From NCBI GenBank assembly GCA_022393335.1, contig JAJEKB010021120.1, positions 1-64,000 of the forward strand: DNA of 64,000 nucleotides. Reading direction: 5' to 3'. Below the pieces are notes generated by a model. The model searched no databases. It had not been told where the DNA came from and worked only from the letters and a program-made list of their open reading frames with translations. Made by a program: the position numbers and the translations under genes. This document shows positions 25,479-37,412 of this stretch, piece after piece. Positions within the stretch are counted from its first letter, which is position 1; each line of letters starts with the position of its first letter. The stretch comes from Macrotrachela quadricornifera. Taxonomy: Eukaryota; Rotifera; Eurotatoria; Philodinida; Philodinidae.

Positions 25479-28400
25479 CTATAGTCTTTCAATTGATGAT
25501 GGATTGTAAACAATATTTGTTGGTGTATTACGATTAATACGAGGTGATACACCTCTTGATGGTGCTTCTTTTGATTGAGATGTATTAAAACCTAAAAGAT
25601 CGTGTAAAGGTGCTTTACGATTTGTTAATGGTGCTGATAAAGTTAAATCAATAGGTGGATGATAAGGTGTGGTTGTTGGAGTTATTGTTGGTGGAGATGT
25701 TGGAGAAGTTCCTTGATATGTTGAATTAGGAGCTGATGATGATTGAGTAGCTGTTGTTGATGATAATTTCGGTAAATTAAAACAAGCTCGACGTATCAAA
25801 TGACGAGAATTGGATTTTGATGGACGTACTACACCAGGTTTGGAAAGTTCAGCTATGAAATCAAATTAAATTATTAATTATACATAATTGTATATTCGAA
25901 AAAAAAATTTACTGAAAAATATGAATGGACAAAAGTGATTGTTGTTTTTTTTTAATAAAGATAATCAAATTAATCTTTATTGATCCATATCATTTTTTTT
26001 TTAGAAAATTCATAGAATAGTTTCCTAAGGAAAGATATAAATCAGATATGATCGAGACTATTCTAATACTAATTCTCGATATAAACAAAGAGAAAGAAAG
26101 ACTAAAAAAGTTTTTTATCTATATATCTGAATATTCATTTGAATAACAAGTGAAATATTATTAGTAGATATTAAGTGTATTTTTGTGATTTAAATATAAT
26201 CAAATTGTTATTTAAAAATATCGAATTATTAACTTACCAATATATATTTATTTCTAAATATCAAAAACAAAATAAAAGTATATTTTTTTAAATATATTTT
26301 TTTTTCTAGGATTTAATAAAAAATTATTTAGATGTTCTATTTCCTTTTTTTTTCAATTATTTACCTAAATGTATTGCATAACCATCAACAATAAAACGTG
26401 CTTGTCCTTGTAAACGATTTTTTATTTTTCCAACAACAAATATACGTTCAGTAGGTACATGAATTAATTGATAACCTGGAACATCTTTTGATGAACCATA
26501 TGCAGCAGTTATAATTAAATCCGCATTTTCAATAGTATTTCGTACCATTTCAGCTTTATGTTTAATGGGTTCACGACATATACCATCATTAAATAATGTC
26601 ATACCTATATTAATAAAAATCTTTAGAGAAAAAAATTCTTATTATTTTCAAACCATGTGGAAAATTATGTTGAGCCAACCAATGAACTACTCGATGTTGT
26701 TGAATGTCAGGACGTGCACTTACATAAATAATTATATAACCAAGTTCTTGCCAAAATCTATATAATTAATATGAGATTTTTTTCTTGTTTTTTTGTAAAT
26801 AATTATTATTTACCTAACAATATCTACAGCACCTGGTCGTACTTTTGGATCATGATGACTAACAGAAAAACTTGAAGTAAATGAACCATCAATACTAAAT
26901 ATAACTGCTTCACTTTTTGGTGGTAATACCGTTAAATAAAGATCAACTGTTGTATGATCACCTCTACATAAAAAAAGAAATACCACGATAAAATATTCGA
27001 ATTCCCTAAGGAAAAAAAACAATGTCATATTATCCTCTAGCTAATTCACAGTTCCTTCAATATTAACAGGAAACAAAACTATATACAACAATTAGAATTC
27101 CATTAATAATAATCAGATTTCGGTCAAATCTACAATTCATGCATATAACTTTTTCTAATATTAAAGCAAAAACATGATATGATTTTCCGCTATTATATTA
27201 ATAACAAAACAAGTTTTAAAGTAATAATGATATAAATTTAAAATAGTTTTGTGAATAATAGAATGCTTCTAGATATTAATAAGAAATTATTTAGTAAAAG
27301 TCGATTTGACATTTTTCAAAATCAGGGAATGTCTATCATCAAAGAAAAATCAGTGCATACATCCATAAATTGAATATCATTTACATAAAAATCAATAGCA
27401 ATCTATTCTATAGAATCAAAAAATAAGTCAAATACATTGCAAAAAGAAAATGGGTAAGATTAGTAACACTTCAAATATATCTGCTTGTTATTTTATTTTT
27501 ATGATTAAAAAAAAAAATTTTACCGAACAACAAGTTTAACTGGATGTAAACCTAATGGTAATTTTTTATCCATTGGAATTGTATATCGTATACGACCATG
27601 TGCATCTGTTTCAACAGTATCAAGTAATGTCCATTCACCATATGGAGCTGATCTCATAACATAAATATCAACTTTTTCATTAACTAAACAAACCATATCA
27701 ATAGGTCCATAATGAAATTTTGCATTAATTGTTTGAGGTTTTACATCAACAACCATTGTATCATTTCCTCGATGATTTGGTGCTAAATTCTTCAAAAAAT
27801 AATAAAAAAATTATCTAGAGATAAAACTAAAAACTTTCTGAAATAAATTACTCGGATTTTAACAGCTGTCTTACGATGTAACCATCCTTCAGTTGGTTGT
27901 TTAGGAGCAAATGATGGATGATCTGTACTTGTTTGATGAGTATCATAAAAATGATAATTTTCGTGATTACGTGTAATCTAATAATAAAAAAAACAAAATA
28001 CAAATAAATTTAATTTATAATTGGAGAAAATTAATAATTACTTTTCGTAAAATAAAAGCCATAACATCACGCGATTCCCAATAACTTGAATGGAAGACAA
28101 TAGGTAAAACATGTGCCGGTTGACTCATTAAAAATTCTGGACAATAAACAATGTAATCTACACGTCTTGAACCCCACCAAATTTGTTGAACTTAATAAAC
28201 ATAAAATAAAAAATTTTAAAATATATTAATTTTAATATTACTATTAGAAAAAATTGTATGTGTATCGAGTAGATTATGTTCATTCATTGATCGAGATGTG
28301 TTTATTAATGATGAACATTTAGTATCATTATTTAAAAATAATTTTGAATATTGATGAATATATTCATCTATATTATTCATTAAAATATAAGTTTCTTTTT

Positions 28401-31400
28401 ATTTTTGAAAAAGAATTAAATGAATAATCTTACAAAGTAATGTTGATTCTCCATCACCTAATGGAAATTGTGAATAACGAGGAATACAACAAGGTGGTAT
28501 TTGACTAAATTCATTTTGTATTAATGGTTCTATACGGGATGCATTTGGATCACATGCATGAAATAAATTATATAATTGTCCACAACATGGACGAATAACT
28601 ATTTTAAAAAATAAGATTAAAAAATGTACTTTTTTTTTTTATAAAAAAATACCATTATCAGTATGTAATCTTCGATATGCAAGTATAAGTGAAAGCGGTG
28701 AACCGAATGAAAAAAATTCATTAACATCAAATGCTAATAATAAACCATAATTTTCTTGTCTTGTACGAATATTATCAACAGATTCAGGATTATCAATTGT
28801 CATTGTACGTCTTGTATTTTGTCGATTTGATGATTGAATTGATGTAGAATCACCATTATCATGTTGAATAGTTGTCATCATTCGTTTAGACAAGGCAGGA
28901 GTACGAGGTGCTGAACCTTCTTTTAAAAAAAAAAAAATAAAAATAATCATTTTTCTTACATAATTTATTATTATTTAAAACAATCTTTTGCATTATCTTC
29001 TTATCTGGAAAAACGCTTAATAAATAAATTTTTTTTTATCACCGATGAATATCTGTATCTAAATGTCTTATTTTACACTTCAATACTCCTCTTTGATTAT
29101 ATTTTATGATTATTGAATACTTTATGTTATATACTAAAAGGTTTTCTTAACATTCTTTGAGTATCATTTCTAATCAAATAGAGTGTTTAGATATAATTAC
29201 TAACAAAGGAACCTTCCCAGGTGTCAGAGCGCTTTTGAATCGGAGTTAAATGCATCTTATACATCTCGGTGAATTATGTTTATGGTTAAAAGAGTTCAGA
29301 TTCATAGCGTGTTTCTGATGAGATATCAAGATTTTAGTGAATTTCCCTATAGGACCTTACTTTTCTAGTACAACCTTATTTTTGAATATCTGACATGCAA
29401 CTTTACCCACATAAAGACTTCAAGCTAAACTAGTTTGCAGAAAAAAAAATTCAAAATGTTTCGACGAACTCTCTTCGAGATATGAAGATTTTAAAAAAAA
29501 TACATGCTGTATATACTATCTATGAAAAGTATGGTTTTATAGGGAAAATTCACTGAAACTTCGATATTTCGTCAGGAACACCCCATGAACCCGAACTCTT
29601 TTAACCATAAATATAATTCACCGAGATCTATAAGATGCACTAAACCACGAGTCAAAATTGCTCTGGCATCTTCGAAGGTTCTCTTGTTAGTTTTTTTCTA
29701 TGAGAGATATTCAAGAAAACAAAATACCTTCACCATATAATGAAGTTGCATCATCTAAACTATGATTTATACATAAAGCATCATAAGCTAAAATTGCTCC
29801 ATTAGCATCTCCAATGATAACAACCTTTAAAAAAAAAAGAAACATAATGTACAAAAAAATATATTTTCTTTCTATTATTTACTTGTCCAGAGAAATTTTT
29901 TCCTTCTTTTGAAGTTATAAATTCCTGATAAACTTTATTTGCTGATGCTATAGCATTAGTTAATATAGCTTGATAATTTGGATTTGATATTGCAAATAAT
30001 GGAATAGCATTTATTGGTAATGTTTCACTATGTGTTATATCATGAGATATATTTTCAATTCCATAAGGTGATAAACTATTAAGTAAATTTATAGCTTCAA
30101 TACATATTGAACGACATTCAACAAAACGTATGGCAATTCTTCCTTCAGTACGTGTATAATGATTTCGCATAACAGTATCAAATGTTGTACGAAAACTAAG
30201 AAAATCAGTTTTTTTTGCACTATCAAATGAATCTTCTGTTGAAAAAATATTACCTAATTTAAATAAAATAAACATTTCAAAATAAAAAAAAAACAAACAA
30301 ATATTTAATACATACCACCATAAAAAATTAATATAAGAAATTCAATTGAACATTTATTACTATTATCTTCAGATGGTAATGTAACAAGTGTTCGTTCATC
30401 CTCATCAATACTTGATAATGTTGTATCATCATCTGTTGATTGTTTAAGATTTTTTAATGAACGAGAATTTGATACACCTTCAATATAAGCTAAATGAAAA
30501 AAATAAGATAAAATTTATAATTAAATCAATATTGATATATATATATTCATTTTACATTCTGCATCAAAGTATTCATCATCAGGAGTTTCATCGCGTGGTA
30601 ATGGTGGAACAGGAAATGAATTAATTCTTGATCTATTAGCGTTTATATTATCAATAGATATTTGTCGATTTCGTATAACTGATAATGGTTGATTAATTTC
30701 ATTAGTTGATTTTGATGTTATTGTTTGTGTATTATCATTTTCCAAATTTGAATTTACTATTGATAAACGAATATTTTCATTTTGAAAACGTGCCATACGT
30801 TTATTTAATTCATGTTGAGTTTCATCTTCTAAACGTCGTATATCAGCTAATGTTAAACCTTGATATTCATCTTGCCAACACCATGCTTGACGATGTGCTC
30901 GTAAGATTGTTTTACGTAAAGCTATTTAATAAATAACAAGCAAAAACTAGATATTAAATTAATCTTTTTTTTTATTTATCTATTACCTATTTCATGAATA
31001 AAACGTTCACATTTACTTTGCATTCCCCAATAACGAAATTCTACTCGACATAATTTGTAAGCACACATAATTGATTCTTTATGAGCAGTTTTTTTTATTT
31101 GTTCAAACCAATCAGGTGTTAATGGACCTCGGCCTAAAAATTTCCAAAATAAATGAAATTATATTAATTGAACTATTCTATATAGATTAGTCTCAATTAA
31201 TAAAATAATATCATATTATTTTCTGATAGATGTCAATTTATTTGAATTCTCTTCAGAACTTATGTCAATTTGAAGAGCATTGCAATTTATTATTGATACA
31301 TATATAGAAGTATCGAAAGATTAATCGTTCTATATGTGTGAATTTTGGTTTGATTGATTAGAATTTAATGAACATTGATGCGGAATATTCAAAATCTATT

Positions 31401-32398
31401 CAAGTATTAAATTATCATTCAAATTTTTTAACCATCAATCTTATTTCTACATATAGAAAAACTTTATGATAATTACATAGTATTTCTAACTATTTAAAAG
31501 TAATAATTGTATACTGTTTTCTACTAACCTGTTTTATCTGAATGAAATAAAGCTGGATTTTCTGCAGATATATCTGGTAATGGTTGACTTTGAACAATAT
31601 CAAGAAATTCTAAATAAATAAATATTTTTATTTTTTTGGTTTAAATTTTTAAAATTACAAACCAACAACACGTTGATCAATTTCTTGTGGTTTTAAATTA
31701 AATATATTTTCTTGTGTACCAAAATCAGCTTGATAACATGTTTCAACTTCAAGTATAAAACGCTCTATAAATGGACAACGATAACGTGTTTTTGTATATG
31801 GATATGCATTCCATGCTTCTTCTTCAATTTTCATAGCACTTGCTGGTAATATAGCTTTAAACCAAGCTGGTAGATGACGTTCAATATGATAAATTTTAAA
31901 TGTATATTGTCCATTACCACCTGGACCATTTGTATATGGTTCATTTTTAATAATTTCAACACCACTACCAGGTGCATTTGTTTCTTCTCGACTTTTTTTC
32001 TTTAACAAAAAAAAAAGAAACAAGTAGTATATTTTTTTTTGTATTAAAAAAAATATTAAGAATCTAATCGAGTCCTGAGTAATGTGTTTACTATTGTAAA
32101 TTAGAATAAGAAAAAAAAATAGTCCATCTAAAGAAGAAAATTTTATTAGCAGAGACATTCATGCACCAATGAGCCCTTTTCATTATTTTTTTTTTTTTAA
32201 ATTAATATTTTGTGTTTACCTAATCTGCCTATTGCATGTGTCTAAATAAAGAGAAGTGAAGTATTAAAAAAAATGTCTATTAAAATCTAAAATTTCATTT
32301 ATGAATTATTTAATACTTACTACAATCATATATAACTGAGCAATTCGATATTCATCAACGGTCATTGGAACTGGAATACGATATTCTTTAATAAGCAT
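25479..32398 (-). CDS. PITPNM: Class IIA phosphatidylinositol transfer protein (RdgB/Nir, PITPNM)
   Basis: It moves phosphatidylinositol and phosphatidic acid between ER and plasma membrane at contact sites during phospholipase C signalling. The start is exon 32321..32398 ([20 protein letters not shown]), followed by [36 protein letters not shown] and [11 protein letters not shown], then [16 protein letters not shown]: a full PITP domain. An FFAT-like core, DDEYFDAES, after acidic residues at about 30545-30590 would bind VAP in the ER. The DDHD region follows ([27 protein letters not shown] then [36 protein letters not shown]). The LNS2 domain is last ([43 protein letters not shown]). A Ser/Thr/Pro-rich tail ends NPSSIERL. 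About 15-20 exons are present; one intron holds the inverted repeat at 29199-29691. The human counterparts are PITPNM1-3; this looks like a single ancestral-type copy. Confidence 0.93.
29199..29691. repeat. Long imperfect inverted repeat (foldback/MITE-like) in a PITPNM intron
   Basis: Two arms of about 150-170 bases face each other. The left arm begins ACTAACAAAGGAACCTTC at 29199. The right arm, read on the minus strand from 29691, begins ACTAACAAGAGAACCTTC. They share further blocks in the same order, such as GCATCTTATA, ATCTCGGTGAATTAT and TTTATGGTTAAAAGAGTTC. The arms are separated by a roughly 150-base loop with no open frame. This fits a non-autonomous foldback or MITE-type DNA element; no transposase is present, and a target-site duplication was not established. 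Confidence 0.75.
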
Positions 32399-34190
32399 GT
32401 TTTATTTTGACTTATTCGTTTTTATATAAAATAATATGTATATATTTGAGGTGTTGTGGCATTTGAGAATAAAGAAAAGACATCTATTGTATTACTGATG
32501 TTGTTGTCGCCTGTCATTGTAAATTCTTTATGTGTGGATCATCTAAAATCACTAGAGAAGTAGTAGCAGACGTTTCCTTCTTTTTTTTTTCTCTCTCTAT
32601 TTTCCGCACTAGTTTCTTTTGCTTTCTTTTTCTTCTCGTTCGCTTTTGCAACTTGCAAAAGAGCAGACTAACAACGATAAGAAATAAAAAAAAAAAAAAA
32701 AAGAAACTAGAAAAAGGAAAAAAACTGACGATGACTTGTTTTCTGTTTTTCCACATGTCAAAACATACTTCTACGCACGATCGCACTCACAGTACCATTC
32801 AGTTTTTCTCACATCATCTACTCAACACATTAAACATAGTTTTTATGATATGGATAGATTTTATTCTTGTTTTTTTGCTTTATTTTCTCTGTTTGATGTG
32901 CTTATACTAGCGAAAAATAAGAAGTCTAATGGAGAGAAGAAAATAGAATGACAATCATGCCTTTCGGCTAATCTAACATCATCAAAAAATGTATACTACT
33001 TCGAATGATGATGATGATAATAATCAGTAAAACTACATCATGCATGTGTGCATGTTTTTTTCCACTTCTTTTTATATCATAACAAGAAAGATTTTTTTTC
33101 AAGAAAAAAAAAAAAAGAACAAAAGGAAATCCTACAATTTTTCTCTTTATTAATAATGCAGAAGAACAAAAGAATATATTCAAAAAATTGACTTTAAGAA
33201 TTTTATTTACATATATCAAACAATGACAAATATCTTTATAAATTGATAATAATCAAAATTACTTGAATAAATCTAAGATCTCTCTTAAATAAAAGTTAAT
33301 ATGATACAAAATCATCATATATACGAAAATATTACTAGTCAGTAAATATAAAAAAAGAAAAGAACTAACATCCGGTAATGAGTAAAAAGAATGATCGGTA
33401 ATGTTAGATTCTGATCAGTATTGTCATTATTTTCCTGTTAGACAATCTAATAGTATATTTCATTTTCAAATTCAGGAAAAAGGAAAAGATCTATAGCTTT
33501 TTTCCCGGTAACCAACCTGGTAATTTTCTATTTTTCATGTAAAATAATAGAAGAAAAAATAAGAGATTTAGCTTCTCTAATATGAAAATTTCTTAGTAAG
33601 TCAAGGCCATTATTAGAATGCAATTGCGCCCGTGTTGATGAAAAGATAGATAAAAAAAAAAATGCATGATTTTTCACCCTAGATAGTTTCACATTGTTTT
33701 ACTTCCGTTTTCTATAATATAAACGGAAAATTACCAATATTAAAGAATGACCCACTTCTAAAAATAGATCTGTAATCTCTCGTATGATTTCATTAGTCGA
33801 GAAGTTGAGATTCAATTAAATTAAGAAAAGATTTCTTTCTTTCCTTCTTTCTTTCTTTCTTTTTTTTTTTTNNNNNNNNNNTTCATTATAACATAACTTA
33901 CTATTTAATCTAAAAAAAATGTTATAATCTGAAACAGAAATACCAAATCCATTATGAATACTATCATCTTTATATATTTACATATCTATCGAAATAAAAA
34001 TACAAAAAAGAAAAGAGAGACAGAGCATAAATTCCGAGGTAAAGCTATTTCAATGTTTTAGTAAATATTTTTTTTTTTGCTTAGCATATTAACGTACATC
34101 GATAGACACAAAAAAAAAGGAATTGTGTGTATGTTTTTTTTTTGTTTTTGAGCACAATAGAAATAAATTACGATGGTTTATAACATAAGA
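32399..34190. other. AT-rich intergenic region with assembly gap
   Basis: This lies upstream of PITPNM (start 32398) and downstream of the RNF185-type gene (stop 34191), so it should hold the PITPNM promoter. I see no gene in it. The open frames at about 32514-32951 overlap each other on opposite strands, are Phe/Lys-rich and contain no recognisable domain. A CTTT/T-rich tract runs into ten Ns at 33872. Confidence 0.6.
33872..33881. other. Assembly gap (10 N)
   Basis: Ten Ns directly follow a tract of TTTC units and a poly-T run. The true length is probably unknown, with a low-complexity sequence collapsed or unbridged here. Confidence 0.95.
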
Positions 34191-34998
34191 TCAATTGAAA
34201 ATAATGAATAATATGACAGCTAATGCTATTCCTAGAAATATACGTGATAACAAATCATGTTGATAACGTTCAGGTGTACCAGGTGGTGCTAAAAACAAAA
34301 AATAAAATTTTTATTTTTATTTTTATTGAAATATATACGTGGTGCATAATGATAATCATGATTATTTGTTGTAAATGTTGTTTGAAAAAGACCAAATGGA
34401 AAGGCACCAACACCAAATGACATTTGAAAATTAACACCCTCACCAAATCCAAAATTCTAAAATAATGATTACAAAAAAAAAGGAATTTTTTTTTTATTAT
34501 TTACTCGACTTCGACGAGGTTCTTGTCTTGTGCCAGCTGGTCGTGGTGGTGTAGTATTTCTAAAAATATATCATAATAAAAGAAAACCAACGAAAGAAAA
34601 TTTATTTATTATATACCTTGGATCAGTTTGTGGGGAATTTCTTCCATAAATTGGTACTAATTTTTCACGTGATATACCACTTTTACAAACTGGACATGTT
34701 GGATTATGTGCACGAGTTTCAAGCCATTGATGAATACATGGCCAACAAAATAAATGACCACAAAGTGATAAAACAGCATCATGAGCAGTTTCAAGACAAA
34801 TCTAAATGAAAATCAAAATAAAAAAACATAGTTTTATTTTATTTATTTTATTAATAATAAAATCAATTTTCAACTTACATTACATTCAAAGCCTGTATCT
34901 TTATCATTATGTGATGATGATTTTTTATCATCATTACTACTAGAAGATGGAGGAGGAGTATTATTATTATCGGCAGAAACTTCCTCTGTCGATGCCAT
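34191..34998 (-). CDS. RNF185: ER-membrane RING E3 ubiquitin ligase, RNF185/RNF5 type
   Basis: RNF5 and RNF185 are tail-anchored ligases of the ER and outer mitochondrial membrane that act in ER-associated degradation. The protein starts [17 protein letters not shown] and a Ser/Lys-rich N-terminal tail follows. The C3HC4 RING reads [20 protein letters not shown], then LFCWPC, then [12 protein letters not shown], continuing LVPIYGR as in the family. A Pro/Arg-rich linker ([17 protein letters not shown]) leads to [15 protein letters not shown]. The C-terminal hydrophobic anchor [15 protein letters not shown] is followed by the stop at 34191-34193. There are several short introns. RNF5 and RNF185 cannot be separated with certainty because they arose by vertebrate duplication. 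It shares a 257-base divergent upstream region with the SNAPIN-like gene. Confidence 0.9.
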
Positions 34999-35255
34999 TT
35001 AAATATCTTTTTTTAAAAAAGAAGAAAAAAAAATATCGAAAACTAAAATAATAATAAAATAAAAATTTAAGAAAATAATTAGTTAGATTATATTTGTATA
35101 TGTTACTTAAAAATACGTCATACTGTTTTCTTAATAAACTATTGGTGTAGTTTTATACCATTGATCGTTGATGTAAGCCTCCGACTCATCTACTAACCAA
35201 TAAAAACAAAACTCAACTAGAAAAGAAGACGATTGTCAATTTATCATTTTAAAGA
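34999..35255. promoter_or_regulatory. Short bidirectional promoter region
   Basis: Only 257 bases separate the start codons of the RNF185-type gene (minus) and the SNAPIN-like gene (plus), so both promoters must lie here. The centre (about 35100-35200) is less A/T-monotonous than its flanks. No specific motif was recognised. Confidence 0.55.
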
Positions 35256-35722
35256 ATGTCAACAATTCCAAATGATTTCATCAATTTTCTTGTACCTGTT
35301 ATTCAGGAATTTGATGGAGCTGTTGAACAAGTTCGGTATGTTTAATATATTTTTTTTCTTTGATTTTACATTACAAAATTATTTCAATTTTTTCATTTTA
35401 GATATCGTCAACTCGCACTTGGAAATTGTCTAACAGCAATGAATGATGGTAAAGATTATATAATAAATTTTTTTTCTTTAAATTTTTATATTTATTTTTA
35501 TTTAGAATTAGCTACACTTTATAAACAATGTCCTGGTGATAGAGAAATAGAAGAATATATTAAACGAATTCATGCATTAAGACAACGTACAATTGAAGCT
35601 AGTATTCATATAAAAATTATTGAAGTAAATACATGATATTCTTTTGAAATATACTAATCTTATATTTTATATAGGATCGAATAGGAAAAATGGAACAAAC
35701 AATAGCTAAAACCAAGACATGA
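35256..35722 (+). CDS. SNAPIN: SNAPIN-like subunit of BLOC-1/BORC
   Basis: This is a small coiled-coil protein of about 95 residues built from four exons. It starts MSTIPNDFINFLVPVIQEFD, then GAVEQVRYRQLALGNCL, ELATLYKQCP, EIEEYIKRIHALRQRT and DRIGKMEQTIAKTKT before the stop. The layout of a short hydrophobic start (FLxPxxQxxD, V..VR.SQ-like), then an amphipathic helix and a second helix, follows human SNAPIN (EFLRPAVQQLDSHVHAVRES...), which acts in SNARE-linked vesicle fusion and lysosome positioning. Sequence identity is low and human SNAPIN is longer at both ends, so the call rests on alignment pattern and size. The stop is 62 bases from that of the convergent DMAC2L gene. Confidence 0.68.
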
Positions 35723-35784
35723 ACAAATTTTATTTGTATACAATAAAAAATGAGAATAAAAAAAGATTTTTCTTTTTTTTTTGT

Positions 35785-37361
35785 TTATTTTTCTTGAAGT
35801 TCAGGAGCAGATGGATAATTATCATCGTAATTAACAGTACAGTTTTCTAATTCATTATTTAATAATTTAATAATAGCTTCAGGATTTTTTACATTTGGTA
35901 AACGAGCTAAATTAATTTCTTGTAAATTTCTTAAGTAAAAAATTTTAATTTTTTTTTATTTAATTTAAATTAAAATATATTTTTCATACTTTAAATCAGT
36001 TAAATGTCCAAGACCATTTTCACTTATTTGAACAAGATCAATTAATGATACAGATATTAATGAATCTTTTACTTGTTTTAATCGAGATATAGAACCTTAA
36101 AAATGATTTATTAATTATTATATTCTAAATCTATACATACCATCACTAAGTTGATCACATTTTTCAAAATGAATTTTCTTTAAATCTGTTAATCCATCTA
36201 ATGAAAAAAAGAAAAAATTTAAATTTGAAATATTAATAAAATAATTAAATAACCTAAATAAGCAAAACCATCAGATATAATACAAGCTTTAATAGCACGA
36301 ATTTCTTCAATTTTATATTGTCCAGGAGTACCACTTGGTATAGCATTATAATCTGATGTTATTGAATTCCAATTTTTAAAACGTACTGAACCACCACATC
36401 GTAATAACCATTCGGCACAAGCACGATCAGGACCAATTTCTTGAACACGTTTACGATCGTATCTAATAGAAAATGAATTAGTTTTTAATAGTTTATAAAA
36501 AAATATTTTTTGATCTCTTTTTCTAAAATATTTTCAACTCACTTCAAAACTGCATGATGGCATCTAGATCTATTTTAAATAGACTAGCTGTAAGATATCT
36601 GATATTAGCTTCAACTATCAAACACGCTTGTTTATAAAAGCATATCTTAGCTAAAAACTTTTTTTTGTATATTCTTTAAATCAAATGGCAATATATTTAT
36701 ATTTAGTGTAGATAAAGACAACCATTCTCGCGTCTGAATTGCGTAGTTTATGCCTAGTTATTGAATTCAAAATTGCTTTATAATAATAATCTATCTCATA
36801 CTCATTTAAATTCTATTAATTATTTAAATAAGAGTAAGCAAAAAATTTAATATTACATCTGTCATATATATCAATCCTTGAACTATGTAATTTTTAGATA
36901 AATGATACTATCAAACATGATTAGATTAATTCATCAAATAAAACACGAATAACTCATACGATATAGATTAAAATTGTACTTAATAAGATAAATACTCCTT
37001 TCAATGGATATCTTCAATCCATGCAGAAGATATCTACTCTTAAAAAATACAGAATCATGTTTAGTATTAATCTTTCGATAATGTCTTACATATGTTCTTA
37101 TTAAAAAAAAGGCATAATTATTCTCTAGATATCATCCATATGTATCTGTTTTCTTTATCTTCAATTAGTCTTATTATTAACTTATAAATCCCATCTAAAA
37201 AAATACTGGAATTAGGATAAAAAAATTTATTATATATTTAATGATATTTCTAATTTTAATTTATTTTACTTATTCCAAACAAAATTAAGCCAACTCCAAA
37301 ATTGTCGTTTATTATTCCATGAAATATTCGATGTTACACGTCTAATTAGTATTGGTGTCAT
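35785..37361 (-). CDS. DMAC2L: ATP synthase-associated leucine-rich-repeat protein (factor B / ATP5S type)
   Basis: DMAC2L (ATP5S, coupling factor B) is a mitochondrial LRR protein associated with ATP synthase. The first exon starts at 37361: MTPILIRRVTSNISWNNKRQ, then FWSWLNFVWNK, a presequence-like start. After a roughly 800-base intron come RYDRKRVQEIGPDRACAEWL and LLRCGGSVRF, then QYKIEEIRAIKAC and the repeats (GLTDLKKIHFEKCDQLSDG; DLVQISENGLGHLTDL; NLQEINLARLPNV). The human protein has the same order (WGWLNAVFNK, VGPDRAASEWLLRCG, YKIQAIDA). The long intron (about 36466-37265) is the exception in a gene whose other introns are near 50 bases. The ATG is fused to a TTTTTTAG acceptor, 51 bases after the stop of the HAD phosphatase gene. 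Confidence 0.87.
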
Positions 37362-37379
37362 CTAAAAAATTAGAAAAGA
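37362..37379 (-). promoter_or_regulatory. Splice-acceptor-like site abutting the DMAC2L ATG
   Basis: Read on the minus strand, the 51-base spacer between the HAD gene stop and the DMAC2L ATG ends CTTTTCTAATTTTTTAG, with the AG touching the ATG. A CTAAT branch-like element precedes the T-run. This is what a trans-splice acceptor of a downstream operon gene looks like. It could instead be the acceptor of a 5' UTR intron. Confidence 0.55.
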
Positions 37380-37412
37380 AAAAAAGAGAATATCAATAAA
37401 ATCAAATAATTA

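Noticed and set aside
32221..32245. A 22-base microexon (THAIGRLG) between PITPNM exons 1 and 2
   Set aside because: Exon 1 ends in phase 0 and joins directly to AAAAAAAGTCGA to give MIVKKSREET, matching the fly RdgB pattern; adding the microexon breaks the frame.
32514..32951. Opposed overlapping open frames between PITPNM and RNF185
   Set aside because: Phe/Lys/Leu-rich composition, no domain, no splice continuation; they follow from poly-A and poly-T tracts.
33840..33881. TTTC-repeat next to Ns as a CRISPR-like or centromeric array
   Set aside because: It is a plain tetranucleotide microsatellite abutting an assembly gap, with no spacers or longer unit.
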